A stretch of DNA of 64,000 bases from Lewinellaceae bacterium (GTDB taxonomy: Bacteria > Bacteroidota > Bacteroidia > Chitinophagales > Saprospiraceae): positions 74,050-138,049 of the forward strand of contig JADJSY010000010.1 of assembly GCA_016711435.1 (NCBI GenBank). The letters run 5' to 3'. Positions 45,601 to 56,870 of this stretch are shown one piece after another. Position numbers and translations under genes: made by a program. Below the pieces are notes generated by a model, which was not told the origin of the DNA, ran no database searches, and saw only the letters and a program-made list of their open reading frames with translations. The number at the start of each line of letters is the position of its first letter. The stretch's first letter is position 1.

Positions 45601-46977
45601 ATGACTGCAATACTGATACTTTTTACCACTGCCATCGCAACGCTGTTCACAGGGCTGACGAAAAACCGTTCCCTGTTGCAGCCGATTGCACTGGCCGGTT
45701 GCCTGCTGGCGCTGGGCGCAACTTTCTATAACCCCATGGGCTGGAATGAGCGCTATATTTCGATGTTTCAGTTCGACAACTTTGCGCTGGCGTTTTCGGG
45801 AGTAGCCATTCTGGCTGCCATACTCATCATCGGCCTGAGTGGCTGGGGATTTCGCCAACTGAACGATACACTCGGCGATAATTACGGGCTAATCCTGTTC
45901 AGTTTGTGCGGCGCCTTGTGCATGTTCTCGTTTACCAATATGGTCATGCTGTTTCTCGGCATTGAAATCCTTTCCATTCCCCTGTATGTGCTTGCGGGGA
46001 GCCGCCGCGACGACCTTGCAGGCAATGAAGCGGCCCTGAAATATTTCCTGATGGGTGCATTTGCTACGGGTATTCTGTTGTTCGGCATGACCCTGGTATA
46101 TGGCGCTACCGGTAGTTTCGACCTCGCTGTTGTAAACGAATCCATCGCAACGGGCAAGGGTTCAGTGGGCATGTTGCAGACAGGTATTGTGCTCATCATT
46201 GTTGGTTTGAGTTTTAAAATTTCCGCCGTTCCATTCCATTTCTGGGCGCCCGATGTGTACCAGGGCAGCCCCAACTTAGTGACTACTTTTATGGCTACGG
46301 TGGTCAAAACGGCGGGTATTGCAGCGTTTTATCGCCTGTTTTCCATAGCATTTGAACCGGCGATGGATTTCTGGAGTGTCCCGGTCACCGTTATTGCGGC
46401 ATTGACGATGACGGTCGCCAATATGACCGCCATTTTCCAGACAAATTTCAAACGCATGATGGCCTATTCGTCCATTTCACATGCGGGTTATTTATTATTA
46501 GCCATCCTGGCAATCGGCACACCCGGTAGCGAGGGCGCCCTGTTGTTTTATACGCTGACGTATTCGCTGGCAACGATTTGCGCCTTCGGTTGTTACATGG
46601 TGGTAGCCGAGCAAAGCGGTGACGGTTCTTTTGCCGCATTCAATGGATTGAGTAAAAAACATCCCCTTCTGGCCGCTGTTTTGGCCATTTCGATGTTGTC
46701 GCTGGCAGGTATTCCGCCCACTGCCGGTTTCTTTGGCAAATATTTCCTCTTTTCAGCAGCCTTTGCCAAAGCGCCCTGGCTGATCGTGCTGGCAGTCATC
46801 AATTCCGCCATTTCGATCTATTATTATTTTAAAATCATCATCGCGATGTATTTCAGCCGGGAAGAAAACGTTTATGAAACAGGTATTCCCGTGGGCGTAC
46901 GCTGGGTGGTTTTGGCAGGCATGTTGCTGATTGCGCTGCTGACCTTGATGCCGGGCAGTGTGTATGCCTGGATTTAA
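45601..46977 (+). CDS. nuoN: NADH-quinone oxidoreductase subunit N
   Basis: 458 residues, 13-14 helices. FLGIEILSIPLYVLAGSRR has the conserved Glu, NEAALKYFLMGAFATGILLF and KISAVPFHFWAPDVYQGSP the Lys and quinone-proximal loop, and KRMMAYSSISHAGYLLLAIL. Third antiporter-like subunit, last of the locus. Stop followed at once by a GTAGTTATCC repeat. Intact. Confidence 0.96.
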   Translation: MTAILILFTTAIATLFTGLTKNRSLLQPIALAGCLLALGATFYNPMGWNERYISMFQFDNFALAFSGVAILAAILIIGLSGWGFRQLNDTLGDNYGLILFSLCGALCMFSFTNMVMLFLGIEILSIPLYVLAGSRRDDLAGNEAALKYFLMGAFATGILLFGMTLVYGATGSFDLAVVNESIATGKGSVGMLQTGIVLIIVGLSFKISAVPFHFWAPDVYQGSPNLVTTFMATVVKTAGIAAFYRLFSIAFEPAMDFWSVPVTVIAALTMTVANMTAIFQTNFKRMMAYSSISHAGYLLLAILAIGTPGSEGALLFYTLTYSLATICAFGCYMVVAEQSGDGSFAAFNGLSKKHPLLAAVLAISMLSLAGIPPTAGFFGKYFLFSAAFAKAPWLIVLAVINSAISIYYYFKIIIAMYFSREENVYETGIPVGVRWVVLAGMLLIALLTLMPGSVYAWI

Positions 46978-47040
46978 GTAGTTATCCGTTATTAGTTATT
47001 GGTTATCAGTGTTGATACTCAAACATTTACAAAGAATTTA
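46978..47040. repeat. TAGTTATCCGTTATTAGTTATTGG element after nuoN
   Basis: GTAGTTATCCGTTATTAG, then GGTTATCAGTGTTGATACTC and CATTTACAAAGAATTTAGCC. Reverse-orientation copy of the TTATCAACACTGATAAC element, as after nuoE. Confidence 0.85.
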
Positions 47041-47064
47041 GCCAATCGTTCTAAAACCAGATCA

Positions 47065-48263
47065 ATGAAATCACTGAAATTTTTAGCGCCCGCAGTTTTG
47101 TCGGCGCTTGTTATACTGAACGCCTGCCAACAAGACGCCAAGCAAACCACCACTACGCCGGCGCTTACGTCGGCCTCGCAAGACGCCAAAGTAAAACCCC
47201 AGGTATATCTTTTTGCAACAACGGTCGACAAACTGAATTTGCGCGATCAGCCGAATAAAGCCGGAAAGGTTATCGCTCAATTTGCAGAAGGCGACTTTGT
47301 GGAAAGCAACGGCGAAGTATCGCCCAATAAAGAAGAGGCTCAATTGAGGGGTATTACTTACCTGGAGCCTTATTTCAAAGTTACCTCCACTACGCCGGAA
47401 CAACACAACGGCTGGGCGTACGGCGGCGCTTTGCAGCGCGTTTATGCCGGCTCGCGTGCCGGTAGCCCGGATCTGGGTAAACTTTCCCAGTTTACCATGT
47501 TCCTGAAAACGCTCGACGCCAAAAATTAGAAAGTGGCAAAAAAGCCTGGGATTATGTAAAAACCAACCTTGCAACCGCCAACGGTTCCTTAGCCGATGCC
47601 GCCTTTACACTGCTGGAACATTTCCTGTTCCGCATGGAAAGAGAAGGCGAATTTTATACCATTACCGAGAAAATGGAATGGAAGGAACAGGACTACAAGG
47701 ACATGTTTGAAAACAAATTCGATATGAACCGGTATCCTGCTACCAAATCTTTATCTGAAAGCGGATTCACGCTGGCCACCGGCGAAGGCATGGTGTTTCC
47801 GGTGGTGGACTGGAATCAGTTAAATGCGTTTTTTAAGAGTAAGGTGACTGCCCCGATGCAAACATTCCTGACGCAGGAAACGGCAGAAAGCAATCTTACG
47901 GTGTTCAGCGACGGCGGCATTGTAGCGCCACTGGAAGAAATTGCCGACCGAGCTGCCTTCTGGGAAAAGTTCAACTTAGATAATCCCTACTTCATGCGGC
48001 AGGAAGAAACCACTGAATCGGAGCGCTGGATGCGCCTCGTCATGGTAAATGGCGCCGACAATACGCCCTCTTTCGACTACGAAACCCAGATGATTTCGGA
48101 AGATTATAAAAAAGTATGGGCCTACATCGCCCAAAAATACCCCGGCACCAAACTCGCCGCTACCACCAAAGAACTCTCCGATCTCTGCGCCGCTGAAGGC
48201 TGGAAACGAACCAAAAAGGTGGAAGACTGGCAGATGAAGTATGTGGAGCAGAATAGCCTGTAG
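47065..48263 (+). CDS. lipoprotein with SH3-like domain and a large C-terminal region, frameshifted near 47527
   Basis: About 399 residues from ATG 47065. Lipoprotein signal APAVLSALVILNAC; SH3-like domain with TTVDKLNLRDQPNKAGKVIA, QFAEGDFVESNGEV and HNGWAYGGALQRVY. An A missing in GCCAAAAATTAG separates TLDAK from LESGKKAWDYVKTNLATANG. The C-terminal part, with many Trp and acidic residues (YPATKSLSESGFTLATGEG, AFWEKFNLDNPYFMRQ), has no family I recognise. It is the third SH3-like lipoprotein near nuo. Confidence 0.75.
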
Positions 48264-48296
48264 TTCGTTATCCGTTATTAGTTATCAGTTATTAGT

Positions 48297-48599
48297 GTGG
48301 TAAGGGAACATCTGTTATCTCATTATTAATGCGATTCATAGGTTGAATGCCTGACAAGTTGTATTTCAAATTGCCGTATGCTGTATACTTGACGAGGGTG
48401 ACTTCAAATTTAACATAGGCAACTTAGAACATTAAAAGCGAGGCGTACTCTGCAGCTATGTGGCATGTGACAACTCATATTGTGGTGTATTGCGCTACGC
48501 GTGTTTATCCTCAAAGTCCACGCAGATTGACTGCTTCATCTGTGGACGGTGTCTATGGTTCAAATTCTTAACGAGATAACAGATGAGTTGTTTACCACC
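48297..48599. mobile_element. MITE-like element, about 303 bp
   Basis: Imperfect terminal inverted repeats: the left starts GTGGTAAGGGAACATCTGTT, the right ends AACAGATGAGTTGTTTACCAC, with shared outer GTGGTAA and inner CATCTGTTATCTC. The 240-nt interior has no ORF. The element sits inside an arm pair of the TTATCCGTTATTAG family (48263-48296 left, 48601-48632 right), as if inserted into its loop. No clear target duplication. Confidence 0.6.
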
Positions 48600-48633
48600 A
48601 AGATAACGAATAACCGATAACTGAATAACGAAA

Positions 48634-49260
48634 TCAGAAATTCCACGTGAACCCAAACCGGTAATCCCAGGGTTGCTCGTAGGAGTCTATATCGTTGGCG
48701 ATGGCGAGGTTGTAAAAAATACCGATTTCGGAACCGCCGGTACCCGGACCGCCGCCGAAATTGTAACCGGCGCCGATATACTGGTTGCCGCGGGTAAATC
48801 TCCTTTTACTGATTGTATTGTCCGGTTGAAAGGCTTCCGGTTCCTGCACCCATTCATTGGCGACTTCGCCTTGCAGGAAAAAACCGCGGAATACTTTGGC
48901 GCGCAGGAAAAGCCCCAATTCTGTATTAAACAGGGTGATTGATTTATATCCCGGGTATTTCTGCGAGCTCATATAAACCGAGAGCCGGGGTCCCGCCGAA
49001 AAAGGCCCCCAAAACTTGTATCCCACCATCGGCGCAAGTCCGAATCCGAAACTACTCTGGCCGTTGAAAGAGCCGAAACCGAGGCCGATGCTACCTCCAA
49101 ACCAGATTTTTTCCTTGAGCGATACGCGATCTTCTCTTTCCGCCGCCTCTTCGGCGGCTTTTTTATCGGGATTGCGCTGCGCAAAACCCTGTTGCGAAAT
49201 CAGCAGCAAAAGCACTACTGCTAACAATGTGGAGCATTTTGGATATTTCATGTACTTCAT
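48634..49260 (-). CDS. outer-membrane beta-barrel-like protein
   Basis: 208 residues. Signal peptide STLLAVVLLLLISQQGFAQ, then a charged stretch (KKAAEEAAEREDRVSLKEK) and eight or more amphipathic strands: IWFGGSIGLGFGSFNGQSSF, LAPMVGYKFWGPFSAGPRLS, YIGAGYNFGGGPGTGGSEIG, and a C-terminal WDYRFGFTWNF with the aromatic end residue typical of BAM substrates. Probably a small eight-stranded barrel; substrate unknown. Start at residue 1 or the Met at 4. Confidence 0.75.
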   Translation of the reverse strand: MKYMKYPKCSTLLAVVLLLLISQQGFAQRNPDKKAAEEAAEREDRVSLKEKIWFGGSIGLGFGSFNGQSSFGFGLAPMVGYKFWGPFSAGPRLSVYMSSQKYPGYKSITLFNTELGLFLRAKVFRGFFLQGEVANEWVQEPEAFQPDNTISKRRFTRGNQYIGAGYNFGGGPGTGGSEIGIFYNLAIANDIDSYEQPWDYRFGFTWNF

Positions 49261-49329
49261 TTTTTAGTTGAAAAGAATGGGTGCAAAGATAAACCATGAT
49301 TTCGGCATATTCGGAGCGACTTAAATTCC

Positions 49330-49337
49330 TACTTTTG
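49330..49337 (+). promoter_or_regulatory. -7 box upstream of the PKD metalloprotease gene
   Basis: TACTTTTG, 59 nt before the ATG at 49396, matches TAnnTTTG. Confidence 0.6.
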
Positions 49338-49395
49338 CACTCCTGAAAGTACCGATTCGAGTAACTTTCTTTCATATAAATTATTCAAATAATAC

Positions 49396-52300
49396 ATGAC
49401 CATCGGCCTCCGATGCATGGCATTCAGTGCCTTGCTCTTACTGTTTTTTGCTTCCCCAACCCACGCACAATCCCTTTTCGCAGAACCAAATAATGATTAC
49501 CAGCATTCCAGGCCACTTTCCCGGGCATTAAAGCAGTGGGAAGTGTACCGTGTGGATGCTCCGGCGCTTTCGTCCGGCGTTAAAAACAGGACAAACCCGG
49601 AAATTACCCTGGGCAGCCACTTCTGGCGCCTGGAACTGTCTTCCAGCCGGATTATCTCCCCCGATTATACGCTCCAGATCATAACGCCTTCCGGCACAGA
49701 AATACAGCGTATACCGGAAGAAATTGCTTTTCAAGGCTATGAAACGAACGGAGGCGGAAAGGTGCGGCTTACCCTGACCGACAATTTTATTTACGGATAT
49801 GTCTCGCAAGGAAATAAAACCTGGTATGTGGAACCATTGTGGTACTACGAACCGGGAGCAGCACCCGACTTATTCGTGGTGTACGAAAACAGCGATGTCA
49901 TTCCGAACACCGACGCCACTTGCGCTGTGCGGGAAATGGCGGAAAAAGGGAACACTTTCAACAGGAAGAAGACCCTACAAGTACTCCTGAAACCATTTCC
50001 GCCTGTTACCAACTCGACCTGGCCATCGCTTCCGACCGGTCTATGTACGACAAATACGGTTCTTCCGTAACCAATGTGCAAAACCACAACATCGGGGTCA
50101 TCAACAATGTGGAAGGCGACTATAGCGGCGAATTTAACCACGACATCCAGTTCAATATAGTCACACAAGTAGTGATTTCCGGAACGGATCCCTGGTCAAA
50201 CACCACGGTTGCCGGGGATTTGCTGGATGAATTCAGGGATTGGGGGAACAGCGGCGGATTCGGTATGCAGTTCGATCTGGGCGAAATGTGGACCAACCGG
50301 AATTTTGACGGAAGCACGATCGGTATTGCCTGGGAGGGTGCTGTTTGTACAAGCTTTAGATACCACTTGCTTCAGGATTTCACCTCGAATTCCCAGCAAT
50401 TGCGTTGTATGACATCCCATGAAATCGGGCATAATTTTAGTTGCGGCCACGATCCCGAGAATGGCAGCAGTTGCCCGCCGAATTTTATCATGTGCCCGTT
50501 CGTTTCAACGACCAGTAACTGGAGCACAACTTCGCGCAATGAAGTAAATAGTTTTCTTGTCGGTCTGATTAACAACGGTTGCCTGTCAGCCTGTAGCGGT
50601 GGCGGCACACCTCCCACGGCCAATTTTAACTGGTCGCCCAATCCTGCCTGCCAAAGCCAGACTGTACAATTCACGGATATGTCGACGGGTACGGTGAACA
50701 CTCGGAGCTGGACGTTTCAGGGCGGTACCCAAGCAGTTCTACCCAGATCAATCCAACGGCGACCTGGAATACAGCGGGCACTTTTAATGTAACCCTGACG
50801 GTTACAGGCCCCAGCGGATCAAATTCCGCCACAAAACAGGTCGTGATTGCGCCCAAACCAACCGCCAATTTCACCTTTTCAGTATCTGGCAATACGGTTT
50901 CATTTACCAATACCTCGGTCAATGCCAACACGTATTTGTGGAGTTTTGGCAATGGCTCCACTTCCTCGGAAGTAGACCCCGTGTTCACCTATCTCACCAG
51001 TGGCTTATACTCGGTTACGCTGACTGCAACCAACAATTGTGGCACGTCTACAAAAATCATTGGAGTGAGAACGGCGCCTACCGCCAATTTCATCGCTTCC
51101 CCACAAAGTGGTTGTGCACCGCTCACCGTTCAGTTTACCAATCAATCCACCGGCGCCAATATCACAAATTATAATTGGTTGTTTCAGAATGGAACCCCGG
51201 CTTCCTCTGCTTTGGCCAATCCATCCGTCGTATATAACACCCCCGGATCTTTTGATGTGAGCCTTGCGGTAAGCAATGTTTCCGGAAGCAATATGCTCCT
51301 GCGAGAGGAGTATATTGTGGTACTGGCAGCGCCGGTTGCCGGATTTGAATGGGCAGCCAACAACTTGGACGTCCAGTTCACAAACACGTCTACTAACGGC
51401 ACAGGGTATAACTGGGATTTCGGCGATGGCAATTTCAGCACCGCAACAAACCCGAATCACAGTTATGCAAGCGGCGGTGCTTATACTGTAATCCTGACAG
51501 TATCAAGCAATTGTGGAATAAGAACTTTCGCGCAATTGGTTGAGTTGGAAGACGCGCCTGTTCCCGGTTTTTCGGTCGGCGTAACAAATGGTTGCGGCCC
51601 GCTGTCCGTTTCCTTTAACAACGAATCGAGCGAAAATGCAGATTCCTTTCAATGGCTTTTTCCCGGAGGCGCCCCGGCTTCCTCTACCGCAGCCAGCCCG
51701 ACTGTGATATACAACACCCCCGGAACCTATTCCGTGAGTCTTACTGCCTTCAATGCCCTTGGCAGCAATACCCTGACCAAACAAAACTATGTCACTGTAA
51801 ATCCCCTCCCGACACCGGCGTTTAACAGCAGTGCATCCGGCTTAACGGCTTCATTCTCCAATTCTTCCGTCAATGCCGTTTCTTACCAATGGAATTTCGG
51901 CGACGGCAGCAATACCAGTACGGCCACAAACCCAAGCCATAATTACGCTGCCGACGGTGTTTACACAGTTACCCTGACGGCTACAAATGCCTGCGGAACC
52001 AGCACCAGTACGCGGACGGTAACGATCATAACACCTCCGACAGCGGATTTTTTGGCCGATCAAACGGCCGGTTGCGCACCTTTCACCGTTACTTTTGGAA
52101 ATGAATCGAGCAACAACGCCACGTCTTTCCAATGGCAATTCCCCGGCGGAACACCTGCTACTTCTACACAATCCAATCCTTCAGTCGTTTATGCTTTGCC
52201 GGGCTTGTACTCCGCCACTTTGATTGCAGGTAACGCAGCAGGCGCCGACACCTCGGTGCAAAACAACATTATCGCCGTGAATGGCGGCCCGACCGCTGCT

Positions 52301-55213
52301 TTTGGCGCGAATGTCGCCGGTTTAGCCGCCACTTTTACCAATACTTCCGTCAACGCTATTTCCTACCTCTGGAACTTTGGCGACGGCAGCAATACCAATT
52401 CTGCGGTAAATCCAGGCCATAATTACGCTGCCGATGGCATTTACACAGTTACCCTGACGGCCACTAATGCCTGCGGAACCAGCACCAGTACCCAGACGGT
52501 AAGCATTATAACGCCTCCGACAGCGGATTTTTCGGCCGATCAAACGGCCGGTTGTGCACCTTTCACCGTTACTTTTGGAAATGAATCGAGCAACAACGCC
52601 ACGTCTTTCCAATGGCAATTCCCCGGCGGAACACCTGCTACGTCCACACAAGCCAATCCGTCAGTCGTTTATGCTTTGCCTGGCTTGTACTCCGCCACTT
52701 TGATTGCAGGTAACGCAGCAGGCGCCGACACCTCGGTGCAAAACAACATTATCGCCGTGAATGGCGGCCCGACCGCTGCTTTTGGCGCAAATGTCGCCGG
52801 TTTAGCCGCCACTTTTACCAATACTTCCCTCAACGCTGTTTCCTATCTCTGGAACTTTGGCGACGGCAGCAATACCAATTCTGCGGTAAATCCAAGTCAT
52901 AATTATGCTGCCGACGGTGTTTACACCGTTACCCTGATGGCAACAAATGCCTGCGGAACCAGCACCAGTACCCAGACGGTAAGCATTATAACGCCTCCGA
53001 CAGCGGATTTTTCGGCCGATCAAACGGCCGGTTGTGCACCTTTCACCGTGACTTTTGGAAATGAATCGAGCAGCAACGCCACGTCTTTTCAATGGCAATT
53101 CCCCGGTGGAACGCCTGCTACGTCCACACAATCCAATCCCGCAGTCGTTTATGCTTTGCCGGGTTTGTACTCCGTCACTTTGATTGCAGGTAACGCAGCA
53201 GGCGCCGACACGATCGTGCAAAACAACATCATCGCCGTGAATGGCGGCCCGACCGCTGCTTTTGGCACAAATGTCGCCGGTTTAGCCGCCACATTTACCA
53301 ATACTTCCATCAACGCTGTTTCCTATCTCTGGAATTTTGGTGACGGCAGCAATACTGGTACGGCGACAAATCCAGGCCATAATTATGCTGCCGACGGCGT
53401 TTACACCGTTACCCTGACGGCTACAAATGCATGCGGAACCAGCACCAGTACCCAGACGGTAAGCATTGTAACGCCTCCGACAGCGGATTTTGCGACCAAT
53501 CAAACAACTGGCTGCGGCCCGCTGACGGTTCCATTCACCAACCTGTCGAGCAGCAATGCCACTTCTTTTCAGTGGGAGTTCCCCGGTGGCGATCCTGCCA
53601 CGTCCACCGCAGCCAATCCGGTAGTGACATACACCATGCCGGGTCTCTATTCGGTTACATTGAACGCTTTCAATTCGGCAGGTAACAACACCTTTCAACA
53701 GACAAATTTCATCACCGTTTTACCGTTGCCAACTGCCAGTTTTACCGCGATCATGGACGGCCTAGAGGCTTCTTTTATTAAAAATTCAGAAAACAGCGAT
53801 TCCTTTTTCTGGAATTTTGGAGACCCCGATGCTGGGGGCGATAATACCAGCACGGAAGCCAATCCAACACATACTTATACCCGTGATGGGGAGTACATGG
53901 TTACACTCACGGTCAGCAATAATTGTGGCGCTGCCTCCTACAGTCAAATTATCACCATTGTGACGCCGCCAAACGCCTTGTTTAGTGTCATCGAAGACAA
54001 TGTATGCGCGCCCGCTTCGATCCAGTTTCAGAATGCTTCCACCGAAAACAGCAGTTCATTTCTTTGGACATTTGAAGGCGGACAACCGGCTACTTCCACA
54101 TTGCCCAATCCAGTTGTGGTCTGGAGCCAGCCTGGTATTTATGCCGTAACACTTACCGCTTCCAATACTGCGGGAAGCCATACATCGACCGGCACGGTAA
54201 CTATTTCAGGGCCGCCCGATGCCGGATTCAGCAGTGTGACAGCCGGAATATCCGTGGTAACACAGAATACGACCACGGGGGCAACTTCGTACAACTGGAA
54301 CTTTGGCGACCCCGTCTCCGGTACGGGAAACACCAGTATACTCGAAGCGCCGGTGCATGCGTTCAGCAGTGTTGGAACTTACCTCGTAACCCTTATCGCG
54401 GAGAACCCTTGCGGCGCCGATACTTTTACTACCGAGGTGATAATTGCGGGCGATGCGCCTCAATCCGCTTTCTCCAATGAGAACGATAACGCTTTCTGCG
54501 CTCCGGCAGTCGTTCAGTATAAAGACTTGTCGGCAGACGATCCAGGCACTTGCCTCTGAGATTTCCCCGGTGGCGATCCCGCTACTTCTACCGAACAAAA
54601 TCCGGTCGTAACGTATTCGCAACCAGGTAGTTATAGTGCAACCCTTACCAGCGGCAATATTTATGGAACAAACACCGCCACGGTCGAAAACGCCGTTTCG
54701 ATTGGTAGTGCACCCACTTCGTATTTTGAAGTAAATACAAACGGAAGCGAGGTTTTTCTGGATAACCTGTCAACAGATGCCGACACCTACTTCTGGTATT
54801 TGGGCGACGGCGACACCAGTACTTTGCAATACCCGGAGCACATGTATGCGCAATCGGACACGTATGACATTGTGTTAATTGCAGCAAATGCGTGCGGAAC
54901 GGATACTTTTGCGCTGACGGTATTTCTGGCTGTGACAGGCGCGCCAGAAGCAGATGCCTGGAATGTGTTCCGGCTTTTTCCCAACCCGAATGCCGGGCAG
55001 TTTACCCTGGAAATAAGTGGTATGCCGCAAGACCGGCTTGAATTTGTGTTGTTTAATACACTGGGACAACAATTGATCTTAGAGGCGGCGGATTTCAGCA
55101 CGGGGGCCTTGCAACACAACTTTGATGTTCGTTATTTGCCCGCTGCTATGTACACATTGCGGATCAGGGCTGACAACCAAAGCAGTTTTGTGAAAATTGC
55201 GGTGCAGCGGTAA
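49396..55213 (+). CDS. secreted zinc metalloprotease with about 16 PKD domains and T9SS sorting domain; two frameshifts and one in-frame stop
   Basis: Read across breaks near 49948 and 50728 and a TGA at 54557-54559, this encodes about 1,940 residues. Signal peptide (FSALLLLFFASPTHAQ), a propeptide-like region, and a reprolysin-like zinc site TSHEIGHNFSCGHDPENG (HExxHxxxxxH) near residue 340. Then PKD-like beta sandwiches, each with WNFGDGSN or FPGGxPATST hallmarks. The C terminus has the type A T9SS sorting domain: LFPNPNAGQFTLEISGMPQ, LFNTLGQQLIL and YTLRIRADNQSSFVKIAVQR. The TGA replaces a Trp at the FPGG motif. Exported by T9SS to degrade proteins; PKD domains bind polymers or partners. 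Confidence 0.9.
51840..53460 (+). repeat. 480-bp near-identical tandem repeats in the PKD region
   Basis: The DNA from about 52021 repeats at 52501 and 52981 with an exact 480-bp period and very few changes (for example TTTTGGAAATGAATCGAGCA and CCGGTTTAGCCGCC). Each period encodes two PKD-like domains (about 160 residues). More diverged copies flank it. Recent duplication or gene conversion. Confidence 0.93.
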
Positions 55214-55266
55214 TGCCGCTTATTGTTCGGGGCGCAGGGCTACAGAATGAAAATAAAAATAAACAT

Positions 55267-55497
55267 GAGTCATCCGTAGTTTTGTGCGAAAAGACTGCGA
55301 AGCAGTCTTTTCTATATGCTCTATTTGCCGAGCGCGACATTTTTTCAAACACATAGGCACATAGGACACATAGTTTTAGAGTACGCTACGCTATGTGTCC
55401 TATGTGCCTATGTGTTTAAAATTTCTCTACGGGTGTTGCAGAAAACATAGATTTGACTGCTTCGCAGTCTTTTCGCACAAAAATTAGGGATGACTTA
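55267..55497. repeat. nested inverted repeats between the PKD protease and EEP genes
   Basis: The outer arms GTGCGAAAAGACTGCGAAGC (55284-55303) and GCTTCGCAGTCTTTTCGCAC (55459-55478), flanked by AGTCATCC and GGATGACT, enclose a perfect 27-bp inner hairpin (55347-55373 with 55391-55417, core ATAGGCACATAGGACACATA). Gap 55214-55560 holds no gene; the outer arms also contain GACTGCGAAGCAGTC, itself palindromic. Confidence 0.92.
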
Positions 55498-55560
55498 TAT
55501 TCTGTGGCAAATAACTGCCTGGCTTCACCTTACCCACCACTCACGATTCACGATCACACC

Positions 55561-56660
55561 ATGCTCAAAAATCGACTTTTTCGCCGTTTGTCAGGCGCCT
55601 TAACCGGCCTCCTGGCCTTGTATTTTATCGGAATTTTCGCGCACGGCTATTTCAACGACTGGGATCCTGCGGAAGGTGCAACAAGCCTCTCCCCTACCCA
55701 GGTTTCCAGCCAGTCGCCGGTACCCGACAGCACGCTAACTTTTCTGATCTGGAACGTCGGTTTTGGCGGCCTTGGAGCCGAATCCGATTTTTTCTTTGAT
55801 GATCAAGGTATGTGGTATTCAGGCAGTAGTATGGTTCGTACACCCAAACCATTGGTGGAGAAAATATACAAGGCGCTTTGGCGCTGCTCCAAAATACAAA
55901 AGCCGATTTTCTCCTGTTGCAGGAAGTGGACGAAGCCTCTGACCGGAGTTACAATATCCGCCAGTACGATGCTTATTGTCAGGTTTTGCCGGGTTTTTCG
56001 GCTACTTATGCGGAAAACTATCACTGCGACCGGGTGCCGATACCTTTGCTCGAACCCTGGAACGCTTATGGTAAAGTGCGGTCGGGACTGGGTACATTTT
56101 CCCGTTTTCAACCCAAAGAAGTACTGCGTCATCAATTGCCGGGAAAATATCCGATGCCCGACCGGATTTTCCAGCTCGACCGCTGTGCAGCCCTGCATCG
56201 TTACCAGACCTCAACCGGTAAAGAACTGATTGTCATCAATATACACAATGCGGCATACGATCCGGGTGATAAAATCAAGGCTATTCAATTGCCTTATTTA
56301 AGGGATATTGCGCTGGCGGAATATGAAAAAGGGAACTATGTGGTGCTGGGCGGCGACTGGAATCAGTGCCCGCCGCATTTCCGTTTTGATATTTTTACAC
56401 CGCAATTATCCAAAGGTTTTCAGCAGGGTAATATTCCGCCTGATTTTTTCCCTGAAAACTGGGTCTATGCCTATGACCCGACGGTTCCGAGCAACAGGAA
56501 ATGCAGGAATCCGTATAAAAAAGGGGAAACATTTGAGACGCTGATCGATTATTTCCTGGTATCACCCAATATGCAGGTCAAAAAAGTGCAGGGAATCGAT
56601 CAGGGATTTCAATTTTCGGATCATCAGCCGGTGAGGATGGAAGTGGTTTTGGCGAAGTAG
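55561..56660 (+). CDS. endonuclease/exonuclease/phosphatase family protein, frameshifted near 55880
   Basis: About 366 residues. One N-terminal membrane or signal helix (ALTGLLALYFIGIFAHGYF), then the EEP fold: LTFLIWNVGFGGLG, after the break DFLLLQEVDE with catalytic Glu, ELIVINIHNAAYDPG, VVLGGDWNQCPPHF and the final SDHQPVRMEV. The frame changes between KPLVEKIYK and ALLQNTKADFLLLQ. Members cleave nucleic acids or phosphoesters; extracytoplasmic localisation suggests a secreted nuclease or lipid phosphatase. Substrate not decidable. Confidence 0.86.
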
Positions 56661-56805
56661 GAGATATTTTTTGTTGATAAAGGTTGATAAAAGTTGATGA
56701 AGGTTGATAAAGGTTGATAAAAGCCGCTCTAAGGTGCAATCTCTCACTTTCCGAGTGGCATTCATCAACCCTCATCAACCTTTATCAACTTTATCAACCA
56801 AAAAA
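56661..56805. repeat. GGTTGATAAAGGTTGATAAAAG hairpin upstream of gapA
   Basis: GTTGATAAAGGTTGATAAAAG and GTTGATGAAGGTTGATAAAGG units (56672-56722) pair with TCATCAACCCTCATCAACC and TTTATCAACTTTATCAACC (56762-56799). The loop contains CGCTCTAAGG and CCGAGTGG. It lies upstream of the gapA promoter box, so it is mostly outside the gapA transcript. Confidence 0.88.
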
Positions 56806-56820
56806 GTAGTTTCAAAACCT

Positions 56821-56828
56821 TACTTTTG
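56821..56828 (+). promoter_or_regulatory. -7 box upstream of gapA
   Basis: TACTTTTG, 43 nt before the gapA ATG; matches TAnnTTTG. Confidence 0.65.
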
Positions 56829-56870
56829 CGCCGCAACGAACATTTTGTAAACAAAATACTCAAGATAACA

